In this document: positions 16,727 through 25,677 of the stretch, one piece after another
How positions within the stretch are numbered: the stretch's first letter is position 1
Layout of the letters: each line of letters begins with the position of its first letter
Source: Spirochaetota bacterium
GTDB lineage: Bacteria > Spirochaetota > UBA4802 > UBA5550
Direction of reading: 5' to 3'
DNA: 60,459 nt
Assembly (NCBI GenBank): GCA_025457915.1
Contig: JALOTL010000019.1
Span: forward strand, 1-60,459
Translations under genes and position numbers: made by a program
Notes under the pieces: model-generated
The model's input: the letters and a program-made list of their open reading frames with translations, nothing else
Databases searched by the model: none
What the model was told of the DNA's origin: nothing

Positions 16727-18589
16727 ATGCAGATGCCGACAATCCTGTCTTCCGACCAGCTGGAAAAAAATAGAGAGAAACTCAGGGCGTCCGTCAACCC
16801 CGATCTATCCACGATTTTGGTCTGTTTCGGAACCGGGTGCCAGGCAAACGGCGCGCGCGCCGTCGCCAGCGCCTTCACCGAGGAGATCGAAAAGCAGGGG
16901 ATAGCGTTGAACGTTGAGCTCGGATTTAAAACCACCGGCTGCCATGGATACTGTGAGAACGGCCCGCTTGTCGTGCTGCGGCCGCAGGACATCCTCTATT
17001 TGAGGGTGAAGCCCGAGGACATCCCTGAAATCATTGAAAAGAGCGTCAAGCAGGGTACTGTCATTGACAGGCTTATTTATAAAGACGTCAATACCAAGGA
17101 AGCGATAGCGCAGTATCATTCCATTCCGTTTTATTCCTATCAGAAGCGCATCGCGCTTCGTAACATCGGAAATATCGATCCTGCTTCGATTGAAGACTAT
17201 CTGGTTCAGGACGGATACAAGGGCCTGGCAAAGGCTCTTACGATGGAGCCCGATGCCGTTATAAAAGAAATCGAGGAGTCCGGTCTGAGGGGCCGCGGCG
17301 GCGGCGGTTTCCCCGCGGGCAGCAAGTGGCGCTCCTGCAAGTCCGTTGAGTCGGACGTCCGCTATGTCATGTGCAACGGCGACGAGGGCGACCCCGGCGC
17401 GTTCATGGACCGTTCCATCATGGAGGGCGATCCACACTCGGTGATAGAGGGAATGATAATCGGCGCGTACGCCATCGGCGCGGTACGCGGATACATATAC
17501 GTGCGGGACGAATATCCGCTCGCGGTAAAGAACCTCCAGATTGCCCTGGCGGCGGCGCGCGAGATGGGCTTCCTTGGGAAAAACATTCTAGGGTCAAAGT
17601 TCGATTTTGACATCAAGATCACCAGGGGCGGCGGCGCGTTCGTCTGCGGTGAATCCTCCGCCCTGATGAGGTCGCTTGAAGGCAAGGTGGGAGAACCGAG
17701 GGCGAAATACATCCGCTCCGTCGAGAAGGGGCTTTACGACAAACCGTCGGTGCTCAACAACGTGGAAACCTGGAACAACGTCCCGGTGATTATCCAGAAC
17801 GGCTCTTCATGGTACGCCGGTTTCGGCACCAAGGGCTCCAAGGGGACGAAGGTATTTTCTCTCGTCGGTAAGGTCAATAATACCGGGCTCGTAGAAGTGC
17901 CCATGGGCATAACCATCCGCGACCTGGTTGAAAAAATAGGCGGTGGCGTCCTCAACGGAAAGGCCTTCAAGGCGGTCCAGACCGGCGGGCCTTCCGGCGG
18001 ATGCATACCCAGAGAGCTTGCCGACCTGCCGATAGATTTCGACAGCCTCACCGAGGCGGGTTCCATGATGGGCTCCGGCGGCATCATCGTAATGGACGAA
18101 AATACCTGCATGGTCGACGTGGCCAAATATTTCATCGGGTTTCTCGCGGAGGAATCGTGCGGTAAATGCACGCCCTGCAGGGACGGTCTGCCGAGGATGC
18201 ACGCGATCCTTACCGCGATTACCGAAGGGAAAGGGAAGGACTCGGATATCGAGACCCTCGAGGAATTATGCGATGTTCTCAGCTACGGCGCCCTGTGCGG
18301 ACTGGGTACTTCGGCCGCGAACCCGGTCCTTTCAACGATCAGGTATTTCAGGGATGAATACGCGGCCCACATCAGGGACAGGAAGTGCCCGGCGGGCGTG
18401 TGCAAGGAATTGATCACGTACCGGATCGACGCGAAGATGTGCACGGGCTGCACCCTGTGCGCGAAAAAATGTCCCCAGGAGTGCATCACTGGCGAACGCA
18501 AGAAGGTCCACGTCATCGATGAAACGAAATGCATCAAGTGCGGCATATGCAAAGACGTTTGCAAATTTGATGCCGTAATGATTGAATAG
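16727..18589 (+). CDS. nuoF: NuoF/HydB-like NADH-binding flavoprotein
   Basis: A 620-residue multi-domain subunit. Residues about 20-115 are a thioredoxin-like [2Fe-2S] domain ([18 protein letters not shown]). The middle is the FMN/NADH-binding NuoF core ([31 protein letters not shown]), then the SLBB region and a [4Fe-4S] site [12 protein letters not shown]. The C-terminus adds two [4Fe-4S] clusters ([23 protein letters not shown]). This long form is typical of HydB in electron-bifurcating enzymes, not of the complex I subunit. No hydrogenase catalytic subunit accompanies it; the nearest partner is PorCDAB, so NAD(H)-coupled pyruvate oxidation is the simplest inference. Confidence 0.93.
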   Translation: MQMPTILSSDQLEKNREKLRASVNPDLSTILVCFGTGCQANGARAVASAFTEEIEKQGIALNVELGFKTTGCHGYCENGPLVVLRPQDILYLRVKPEDIPEIIEKSVKQGTVIDRLIYKDVNTKEAIAQYHSIPFYSYQKRIALRNIGNIDPASIEDYLVQDGYKGLAKALTMEPDAVIKEIEESGLRGRGGGGFPAGSKWRSCKSVESDVRYVMCNGDEGDPGAFMDRSIMEGDPHSVIEGMIIGAYAIGAVRGYIYVRDEYPLAVKNLQIALAAAREMGFLGKNILGSKFDFDIKITRGGGAFVCGESSALMRSLEGKVGEPRAKYIRSVEKGLYDKPSVLNNVETWNNVPVIIQNGSSWYAGFGTKGSKGTKVFSLVGKVNNTGLVEVPMGITIRDLVEKIGGGVLNGKAFKAVQTGGPSGGCIPRELADLPIDFDSLTEAGSMMGSGGIIVMDENTCMVDVAKYFIGFLAEESCGKCTPCRDGLPRMHAILTAITEGKGKDSDIETLEELCDVLSYGALCGLGTSAANPVLSTIRYFRDEYAAHIRDRKCPAGVCKELITYRIDAKMCTGCTLCAKKCPQECITGERKKVHVIDETKCIKCGICKDVCKFDAVMIE

Positions 18590-18599
18590 GAAAACTGAT

Positions 18600-19328
18600 A
18601 TGGAAAAAGTTGCTATAACCATAAACGGGCGCGTGTGCGATGGCTACAGGGACCAGAGCGTTCTGAATCTGGCGCGCGAGAACGGCATCTACATACCCGC
18701 CCTCTGCTATCATCCCGAGCTGATCTCCAGCGGCGGTTCATGCCGCGTGTGCCTGGTGGAAGCCCACCAGGGCGGAAGGATGCGGCTCGTCACCTCGTGC
18801 AATTATCCCGTGCGTAAAGGGCTTGAGATCAAGACCGATACGGACCTGGTGAAGAAAATACGCAGGGGCGTCCTGGAGCTTCTCCTGTCCAGGGTGCCGG
18901 ATTCCGACGTAATAAGGGACATGGCCGCGATGGACGGCATTACCGAAACGCGGTTCTTCAAGGACGAGGGCAAGGACAGCAGGGGGAAATGCATCGCCTG
19001 TGCGCTCTGCACGCTCGTGTGCGAGGAAGTGGTGGGAGTCTGCGCCATATCAATGCTTAACAGGGGCCGGGACAAAACGCCCGGGACCCCGTACCATAAA
19101 TCGAGCAACGCCTGCATCGGCTGCGGAGCCTGCGCCTACGTGTGTCCGACTGGCGCCATCTCCCTCGTGGATGAAGGCGGAACGAGAACGATATGGGACA
19201 AGAAGTTCTCGATGATCAAATGCAGCGTGTGCGGGATACCCCACATCCCAGAGGTCCAGGCCGACTGGATCGTAAAGACAACCGGCAAGGACCGTTCATT
19301 TTTTGACAAGTGTCCGGACCACCGGTAA
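18600..19328 (+). CDS. short NuoG/HoxU-like iron-sulfur subunit
   Basis: A 242-residue protein equal to the N-terminal part of NuoG or HydA but without any catalytic domain. It has a plant-type [2Fe-2S] site (LCYHPELISSGGSCRVC and a later TSCNYPV), then [4Fe-4S] motifs CIACALCTLVC and CIGCGACAYVCP, plus CSVCG near the end. It would wire NuoF to another redox partner. The absence of an H-cluster or molybdopterin domain rules out a hydrogenase or formate dehydrogenase encoded by this gene itself. It is the last gene of the por-nuo operon; the opposing carbonic-anhydrase-like gene ends 17 bases away. Confidence 0.88.
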   Translation: MEKVAITINGRVCDGYRDQSVLNLARENGIYIPALCYHPELISSGGSCRVCLVEAHQGGRMRLVTSCNYPVRKGLEIKTDTDLVKKIRRGVLELLLSRVPDSDVIRDMAAMDGITETRFFKDEGKDSRGKCIACALCTLVCEEVVGVCAISMLNRGRDKTPGTPYHKSSNACIGCGACAYVCPTGAISLVDEGGTRTIWDKKFSMIKCSVCGIPHIPEVQADWIVKTTGKDRSFFDKCPDHR

Positions 19329-19342
19329 AAACCGGCCGGTTT
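19329..19342. terminator. short palindrome between convergent genes
   Basis: AAACCGGCCGGTTT is a perfect 14-base palindrome lying exactly in the 17-base gap between the convergent por-nuo operon and the carbonic-anhydrase-like gene. It may act as a weak two-way terminator, but it has almost no loop and no T run. Confidence 0.3.
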
Positions 19343-19345
19343 CAA

Positions 19346-20752
19346 CTATGCCTTGCCGATAAAGCTCGCCTTGTAGATGGCCTCCTGCGCCTTGAGTGAA
19401 ATGTTGCTGAACTTGAGCGTGGAGTTTATTTCCGAAATAACGTCCGCCGGATAAACAATGCGGTCGTCATCCTTGGATATCTTCACCGGGTAGAACCGCT
19501 TCTGGTCCCGGTATGAATAAGAGGTCAGGATCGCTACGTCCCTGCCGAACACGTTGTCGACGTTTCTGCGCATCGTAAGTATCCTCGAACCCACATTGTC
19601 GTTGAAATCGTCCCAGTTCATCATCTCGCCCATGACCTCGATGTTGATGTGCACCAGGAGCTTGTGGTCCTGTTTGTATCGCTTGCGGTTTTTTTCAAGT
19701 ACGTTTTTCGATACTGTAAGAGCATCCATGTCGTCGCCGCGGCCGGTCTTGACCAGCACCGCCTTGTTTCGGGGCAGGGTTTCGAATCCGTCGCCGTAGC
19801 AGACCAGCTCCTCGGCGTGGTCGAGGTGCCGTTCTAGATCTTCAGGGGACAGGTGGTCGATGAGTATCATCTGGTACAACGAATAAGTTATGTTCCATAT
19901 TATCTGGTACAGAATGGGCCCGATGAGTGTCTTCGGCATGTTGACGCGGTCGAGCGTCACGAAGATATAGTCCAGTATGTCCGGCCTGATGAGCCGCTTG
20001 AGGTCCCCGCGGTCCTTGTTAAGCATGGTGGTGATCTCGCGGAGGAGGTAGTTTTCCATGTTGAGGCATGTCTGGAAATTCGTGAAAAATTCCGGTTGAA
20101 TTCCGCTGAGGAGCTCGTCGGGTGTTTTATGATCGACGTTTCGCGAGGTGGCAACATCGTCGATCTTGTTTTTCAGAAAAGCCTCGTGGAACACGTCGCG
20201 AGGCTTTTTCAGGTTGCAGTAATTTATTATGTTTTCGGTATCGATCCGGTAACTGCCTGGGAAGATGAGGGTTTCAGCCATGATGTCGGTATTGGTGTCG
20301 CCGCCCATGACGAAGAGCTCGCCCTCCTTGTATGTTTTTCGGACGGCCGCGACCTGGTCTTCAACCGACTTGAGGGCGGCGGCGTCGTCGCTGTTGTGGG
20401 AGGCGCAGCCGTGGCCCCGCGGCGAATGGTGCATGAAGGCGATGAAGAGGGCCGGCGTCTCGGGCGTGTTGAAATGGGCATCCTTCACGACCCTATCGAT
20501 GCGGTTCCAGTACCAGAAGTTGCTCATGTCGAGGGACACCTTGTTGCCGTCGGTGCGTCCGAAACGTACCGTCGTCGGGGGATAGCCCTTCGCCTTGCTT
20601 CCGTGAACCCTTCCGTCTATGCATTTCATGACGATGATTTTCGGGGCCCTGGAGGAGAATTCGGATATAACGTTGCGCATGCGCTCCAGTGTGTCCGCGT
20701 CGGAGATGTTTTCGAAAAGATATGAGTTGAAAAAGTCATATGCGGTTTTCAT
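19346..20752 (-). CDS. CsoSCA-like (carboxysome-class) carbonic anhydrase homologue
   Basis: A 468-residue protein with no signal peptide. C44-I-D46-G-R48 matches the beta-carbonic-anhydrase CxDxR motif (zinc cysteine plus Asp-Arg pair). The later HHSPRGHGCASHNSDD (H108/H109 and C116) matches the H...GCAAHGSDD zinc region of the carboxysomal enzyme CsoSCA. GGDTNTD (150-156) parallels its GVDTDTD segment. I recall these CsoSCA motifs from family knowledge. A long helical C-terminal half (about 170-468) would correspond to the catalytic-repeat domain. The His-Cys spacing is shorter than in CsoSCA. No carboxysome shell or RuBisCO gene is in the window. It may supply bicarbonate or CO2 near the CO2-handling por operon; that is inference. 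GAGGG precedes the start. Confidence 0.62.
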   Translation of the reverse strand: MKTAYDFFNSYLFENISDADTLERMRNVISEFSSRAPKIIVMKCIDGRVHGSKAKGYPPTTVRFGRTDGNKVSLDMSNFWYWNRIDRVVKDAHFNTPETPALFIAFMHHSPRGHGCASHNSDDAAALKSVEDQVAAVRKTYKEGELFVMGGDTNTDIMAETLIFPGSYRIDTENIINYCNLKKPRDVFHEAFLKNKIDDVATSRNVDHKTPDELLSGIQPEFFTNFQTCLNMENYLLREITTMLNKDRGDLKRLIRPDILDYIFVTLDRVNMPKTLIGPILYQIIWNITYSLYQMILIDHLSPEDLERHLDHAEELVCYGDGFETLPRNKAVLVKTGRGDDMDALTVSKNVLEKNRKRYKQDHKLLVHINIEVMGEMMNWDDFNDNVGSRILTMRRNVDNVFGRDVAILTSYSYRDQKRFYPVKISKDDDRIVYPADVISEINSTLKFSNISLKAQEAIYKASFIGKA

Positions 20753-21150
20753 GCGTTATCCCTCTCATTTATAATTAAATAAGAACGTTGTCATACAAAA
20801 TTTTAATAATTGATTAATAATTCAACCCATTTTCACGGGGCAAGAAATAAAAAATGAAACTAACCCGGTTTATGGGCCTAAATCACCCTGCTGGATGAAA
20901 TAATACAAATAATAACGGAATTCGGGATGAAAATCAACCGGGAGCATTGGGATGTATCTTATAATCAGGCCTGAATATCCTTTCTCTGTCGTTTTAATCG
21001 CCGTCGCGGCTCCATACGGGAGCGCGTCAAGAACTGCTCGACAAACCAAAAAGACCCCTGTATCCTGACATAAATAAACCCGCGCCGCCGCGTTGACATG
21101 ATAGCGACCACGGAACGGGACCAGGACAAATCTGGAAGGGGGACGGCTCC
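20753..21150. other. intergenic region between divergent genes
   Basis: This 398-base gap separates the carbonic-anhydrase-like gene (minus) from the M23 peptidase gene (plus). Its left part is AT-rich and carries a possible minus-strand promoter close to the anhydrase start. The right part contains TTGACA near 21092 but no convincing -10 box. I see no gene, RNA motif or repeat in it. Confidence 0.4.
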
Positions 21151-22791
21151 ATGAAAAAGTCGATTTATGCATCCCTGCTGTGCGTCATGCTGGTTTCTCT
21201 ACCGGCCGGAAGGCTGGCGTCGCAGGACACGGTTGACGATGTCGGAAAGCGTTCCGACAGCAAGCGCGCCGATATCCTTGAGAGGAACAGGCAGCACCGC
21301 GAAAAGATCCTGAAAAAATTCTACGATTTCAGCGAGAAGATAAAGCAATACAATCCCCGCTTTAAAATGAAACTGCCGGTCAGCCCGGACAGGGCCGAGG
21401 ACATAATCGACAACAAGTCCGCTTCTAAAAAGAAAAAAGACTCACTGTATTCCGCCTACGTAAGGGAGCCATACAGGCTGCGCTCGAAACCTTCAGACAG
21501 CGACAGGAATTACGGCGAGAAGGTCAGGAGGGGCGACAGGATGGATGTCGTGCTCATCGAGAGCGCCGAGCGCACGAAGAGCAACATGACGCGCGACTGG
21601 TGCCTGGCGAGGACCGGTTCCCAGGCGGAGGGATACATCCCGCTCAACCTTCTTTCGAAGGACCGCGAATCCAGGCCTTCGTTCGTGCCCGGCCCGGAGC
21701 CGGGTTTTTCCCTCGCGAACGCGGTTTATTACCAGACGGATGACGCGCCCGCGATTGTTTTCGCGGGGGATGAGTCCCCTTCGGGGGAAGGGAGCGCGAA
21801 CAAGTTCGTCGTGAACGTGGATACCAGGCTGTACATGAGGTCCGAGCCGAACCAGCAGTCCGCAGTGATGGGTGAGCTCTCAAGGGGGGACATAGTCGAG
21901 CTGGTCAGGTACGGCGATGCCGAGGAAACCTTGTACAACATGACGGCGAAGTGGGCGTTCGTGAGGAGCCAGGGAAACGAGGGATGGGTATTTTCCGCGT
22001 TTCTTAAAAGGGCCGCGGTCGACGCGGACGACGACCCGAAGAACCTCAGGCCCGGGGCCAGTCTTTACGTCAAGTCCGCCCTCCTCAGGGTCCGGGACGA
22101 GCCGGGCGGCGAGGGTACGGTCATCACCAGCATCCCTCACCAGAAGAAGGTCGAGATAAAAGAGGTAATGGACGAGATCCAGTCCATCGGCAAGGTGAGG
22201 TCCAAATGGGTGAGGATCCAGTGCGACGACTTCGGCGGTTGGGTTTTCGGCGGTTTTTTGAGCAGGAGCAGGGACGCGTTCGTCGAGGACGATGAGATAG
22301 AGAGGCAGTTCATATTCCCGATAGACGGGTACAGGAGAATTTCCAGTCCCTTCGGCTTCAGGGCCAGCCCTATCGGCGGAAACAAGGGGAAGCAGGAGTT
22401 CCACCAGGGCATCGACATACCCGCTCAGACCGGCACCCCGATACAGGCCACGTCGGACGGGTTCGTCATCACCGCGCAGGAGAACCAGGGCGGCTACGGC
22501 CTCTACGTAATACTCGAGCACAGGGACGGAACCAGGAGCCTGTACGGACACATGAGCAAGATCCAGGCGACGGTCGGCCAGAAGGTGAAGACCGGCGAGG
22601 TGATAGGCCTTGTAGGGGCAACGGGCAGGGCGAGCGGACCGCACCTTCATTTCGAGATCATATTAAACGGCCAGAACGTTAACCCGGAGCAGTATATCCA
22701 TACGGCAATGGACCTCTTTCCTTTCGTTGACGGCATGACAGCCTTCTTCAGAAGGGAGGACGATTCGGTTCCGGCCCATTACACGTATTGA
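21151..22791 (+). CDS. secreted M23 (LytM) peptidase with SH3 domains
   Basis: A 546-residue exported protein: signal peptide (about 1-24), a charged linker, three bacterial SH3-like domains (about 100-170, 215-290, 300-375; each with R-S-K/E-P near its start) and a C-terminal M23 metallopeptidase (about 390-520). The zinc site is visible as HQGIDIPA and GPHLHFE, with GHM between them. Active M23 enzymes cut peptide cross-links in peptidoglycan; SH3 domains bind the wall. Because all zinc-site residues are present, it is probably a real endopeptidase rather than an EnvC-like activator. GGGGG lies upstream of the start. The ankyrin gene follows in 11 bases. Confidence 0.92.
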   Translation: MKKSIYASLLCVMLVSLPAGRLASQDTVDDVGKRSDSKRADILERNRQHREKILKKFYDFSEKIKQYNPRFKMKLPVSPDRAEDIIDNKSASKKKKDSLYSAYVREPYRLRSKPSDSDRNYGEKVRRGDRMDVVLIESAERTKSNMTRDWCLARTGSQAEGYIPLNLLSKDRESRPSFVPGPEPGFSLANAVYYQTDDAPAIVFAGDESPSGEGSANKFVVNVDTRLYMRSEPNQQSAVMGELSRGDIVELVRYGDAEETLYNMTAKWAFVRSQGNEGWVFSAFLKRAAVDADDDPKNLRPGASLYVKSALLRVRDEPGGEGTVITSIPHQKKVEIKEVMDEIQSIGKVRSKWVRIQCDDFGGWVFGGFLSRSRDAFVEDDEIERQFIFPIDGYRRISSPFGFRASPIGGNKGKQEFHQGIDIPAQTGTPIQATSDGFVITAQENQGGYGLYVILEHRDGTRSLYGHMSKIQATVGQKVKTGEVIGLVGATGRASGPHLHFEIILNGQNVNPEQYIHTAMDLFPFVDGMTAFFRREDDSVPAHYTY

Positions 22792-22802
22792 AAGGGGAAT
22801 AT

Positions 22803-25670
22803 ATGAAGAATCTTGTAATAATTCTGCTGATGTGCGCTGTCGCGCAATCCCTTTACGCCGAGGACGAAGCCGTCAAGGCGGTGAAATGGGGAAATTTCGC
22901 AATGCTGAAAAAGCTCGTCGACGGCGGCGCGCCTGCCGACTCGGTCGACCAGAACGGGAGCACGCTTTTCATGATGTCGGTTGAAAGGCGCAACCTCAAC
23001 ATGGCGAAATACCTCGCGGGGAAGGGCGCCGACATAAACAGGACCAACAACAAATCGGAAACAGCGCTTCATTCCGCGGTGCGTTCCGGCGACCCGAAGG
23101 TCCTTGCGTACCTGCTCACCCTCGGGCCAAAAATCGACGAGTCCGACCAGGACGGAAGGACGCCGGTCATCCTCGCGGCGCAGCTTAAGAGGCCGTATCT
23201 CGTGAGGCCGCTGGTCGACAGGGACGCCAGGCTGGACGCGAAGGACCGGAACGGCCGTTCTCTTCTCCATTACCTGGCCGAACAGGATTCCGGGGACCTT
23301 TTAAAAAAGGCGGTGGAAAAGGGCGCTTCCGTAAGGGTTTCGGACTCCGCGGGCCGGACTCCTCTTGTATGCGCTGTGGAGGTCAACAGGACCGCGAACG
23401 CGAAGTTCCTTCTCGCGAGCGGATCGGACAGGGAAGCCGCGGATTCGCAGGGCAGGACCGCCATAATGATAGCGGCGGAAAAGAGATTTACGGACATGTT
23501 CAAAATCCTGGCGGACGCGGGCGCGTCGGTGACCGTCCGCGACTCGAAGGGGCAGACGCTCCTGCATCACCTCGCCGCCATGGCGCTACCCCAGAAATCC
23601 AATCTCATTTCCGAGACAGTGAAGAAGGGCGCGCAGGTTAATGAAAGGGATTCCGCGGGATCCACGCCTCTCGGAAGGGCGATAAGGGCCGGGATCGTCG
23701 CTAACGTAGCCGCGCTGCTCGAGGCCGGAGCGGACGTCAACGGTCTTGAGTCCGGGACGCCCGCGGCCATGTACGCCTACCTTCAGCGGAGGCAGAACAT
23801 CGCGAAGCTCCTGCTGGACAGGGGGGCAGACGTCAATAAAAGGGGCGACGGCGGCACTCTTCTGCATTCCGCGGTCGCGGCGAACGACATGCAGTTCATG
23901 AACCAGCTCCTGAAGATGGACGCGGACTGCAACCTGAAGGACCGCGACGGCAGGACCCCGCTGATGATAGCGGTCGACAGGCAGGGCGTCGCCGCCGCAA
24001 AAATACTCATCGACAGGAAATGCGACGTGAATGTCCGCGACGCAAGGGGAAGGACCATCGTCCATTACCTTGCAGCGCGCGACAACATGGAGCTCCTTAA
24101 GAGCCTGGCCTCGTCCGGATCGGGCCTCGCCGCTCCAGACCTTTCAGGCAAGACGCCGATCGCTTTCGCGGTCGAGGCGAACAGGCCCGCCAATGTCGAG
24201 TTTTTCCTGAACAACGGCCAGAGCGCCGACTCGGCGGACGCGGACGGCACGCCCCTGGTGATAGTTGCCTACGAGAAATATTTCAACGGGATATTCAACA
24301 TATTAGTGGGAAAGGGCGCAGGGCTCGGCGGAAAGAACAGGGAGGGGAAGGGCCTCCTGCTCCTTTCGACCGAGAGGAATGACCTGAAGGTTTTAAAAAT
24401 GCTGACCGACAGGGGCGCGGACGTGAACGGGCCCCAGCCCGGGGGGAAGGGTTTGCTGATCGTCGCGGCTGAAAGGAATTTTTTCAACGCCGTCCAGGTC
24501 CTTCTTGCGGCAAAGGCCGATTTCCGGGCGAAGGACCCGGCCGGGAAGACCCCGCTCGAAATATCGGTCGAGAAGGGCTACGCGGCGATAGTGAAGATGC
24601 TGCTGGACGCGGGTGAGAGCCCTGACGCGTATTCCAGCAAGGGCGCCCCGATGCTCCTCCTGGCCTACGAGAAGAACGTTCTCCCGGTGTTCGACCTCCT
24701 CCTTGCGAAGGGCGCGAGGCCGGACATAAACGATTCCGGCGGAAGGCCGCTGGTGATAGCGGCGGCCGGGTCATGGAAGGCCAATTTCCTGTCCTCCCTG
24801 GCCGGGAACAAGGCCGACCTGTCCGTCAGGGACAAAAACGGCAACACGGCGCTCATCACCGGTGCGGCAACGGGCGACGCCTGGTCCGTGAAGGTCCTGC
24901 TGGACAGGGGCGCGGACATAAACGCGAAGGGCATGGATGATGAAACCGCGCTCCTGAGGGCCGTTGAAAAGGGTAATTACCCTGTGATGGAGGCGCTCCT
25001 CGCGAAGGGCGCGGACCTCTCCTCGAAGAACAAATCAGGACAGACCATACTCCACAAGGCGGTCTCCGGCGGAAAGCCGGCGATATTGGATTTCCTATTG
25101 AAAAAGGGCGTCGACCCGAACCTGACTGATAAAAACGGCGAGACCGTGCTCATCGACCTTTCGGCAACGGCCCCGGGCGCGCGGACGGCCGCTGCGGTCG
25201 GCATGATAAACGTCCTGCGTAAATATAAAGCGGACTTCAACTCGAAAAACCGTTACGGCAATTCCGCCCTGGACAAGGCCACGAACAAGAACAATTATGA
25301 AATTGCTGCCGCGCTCGTGGCGGGCGGTGCCGACGTCGCGGCTAAGGACGGCAACGGCAACACGCCGCTGAAAAAGGCCGTTCTTTCATGCATATTTTCG
25401 AACCGCAGGCCCGAGGACGCGAAGAAGCTGATTTCCTTTTTCATCGACAGGGGGGCTGACATAAACGCGACCGACAAAAACGGGAGGACGGCCCTGGCGG
25501 ACGCGGCGAAGAACGCCAACGCTGATAATGGGAAAAGGGTCGCGGAGATGGCGAAGATCCTTCTTGATAAGGGCGCGCGCGCGGACATAAAGGATTCCGG
25601 AGGCCTCACCGCTGCGGATTACGCCGGTAAATCCGGCGTTGATGATCTCAAACAGCTTCTGAAAAAATAA
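22803..25670 (+). CDS. giant secreted ankyrin-repeat protein
   Basis: A 955-residue protein with a cleavable signal peptide (MKNLVIILLMCAVAQSLYAE) followed by roughly 26-28 ankyrin repeats and no other domain. Repeats show the usual D-x-x-G-x-T-x-L / A-x-x-G-x-x-x-x-V-x-x-L-L-x-x-G-A-D pattern. Export places the solenoid in the periplasm or outside the cell, where it would bind a protein partner. It starts 11 bases after the M23 peptidase gene (GGGGA ribosome site), so the two are co-expressed; it may dock or regulate that peptidase. Its stop is seven bases from the stop of the opposing CsgG-like gene. Confidence 0.92.
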   Translation: MKNLVIILLMCAVAQSLYAEDEAVKAVKWGNFAMLKKLVDGGAPADSVDQNGSTLFMMSVERRNLNMAKYLAGKGADINRTNNKSETALHSAVRSGDPKVLAYLLTLGPKIDESDQDGRTPVILAAQLKRPYLVRPLVDRDARLDAKDRNGRSLLHYLAEQDSGDLLKKAVEKGASVRVSDSAGRTPLVCAVEVNRTANAKFLLASGSDREAADSQGRTAIMIAAEKRFTDMFKILADAGASVTVRDSKGQTLLHHLAAMALPQKSNLISETVKKGAQVNERDSAGSTPLGRAIRAGIVANVAALLEAGADVNGLESGTPAAMYAYLQRRQNIAKLLLDRGADVNKRGDGGTLLHSAVAANDMQFMNQLLKMDADCNLKDRDGRTPLMIAVDRQGVAAAKILIDRKCDVNVRDARGRTIVHYLAARDNMELLKSLASSGSGLAAPDLSGKTPIAFAVEANRPANVEFFLNNGQSADSADADGTPLVIVAYEKYFNGIFNILVGKGAGLGGKNREGKGLLLLSTERNDLKVLKMLTDRGADVNGPQPGGKGLLIVAAERNFFNAVQVLLAAKADFRAKDPAGKTPLEISVEKGYAAIVKMLLDAGESPDAYSSKGAPMLLLAYEKNVLPVFDLLLAKGARPDINDSGGRPLVIAAAGSWKANFLSSLAGNKADLSVRDKNGNTALITGAATGDAWSVKVLLDRGADINAKGMDDETALLRAVEKGNYPVMEALLAKGADLSSKNKSGQTILHKAVSGGKPAILDFLLKKGVDPNLTDKNGETVLIDLSATAPGARTAAAVGMINVLRKYKADFNSKNRYGNSALDKATNKNNYEIAAALVAGGADVAAKDGNGNTPLKKAVLSCIFSNRRPEDAKKLISFFIDRGADINATDKNGRTALADAAKNANADNGKRVAEMAKILLDKGARADIKDSGGLTAADYAGKSGVDDLKQLLKK

Positions 25671-25677
25671 ACGTTTT

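Noticed and set aside
19853-20725. 290-codon plus-strand frame opposite the carbonic-anhydrase-like gene
   Set aside because: The minus-strand product carries conserved zinc-site motifs; the plus-strand translation has no recognisable domain.
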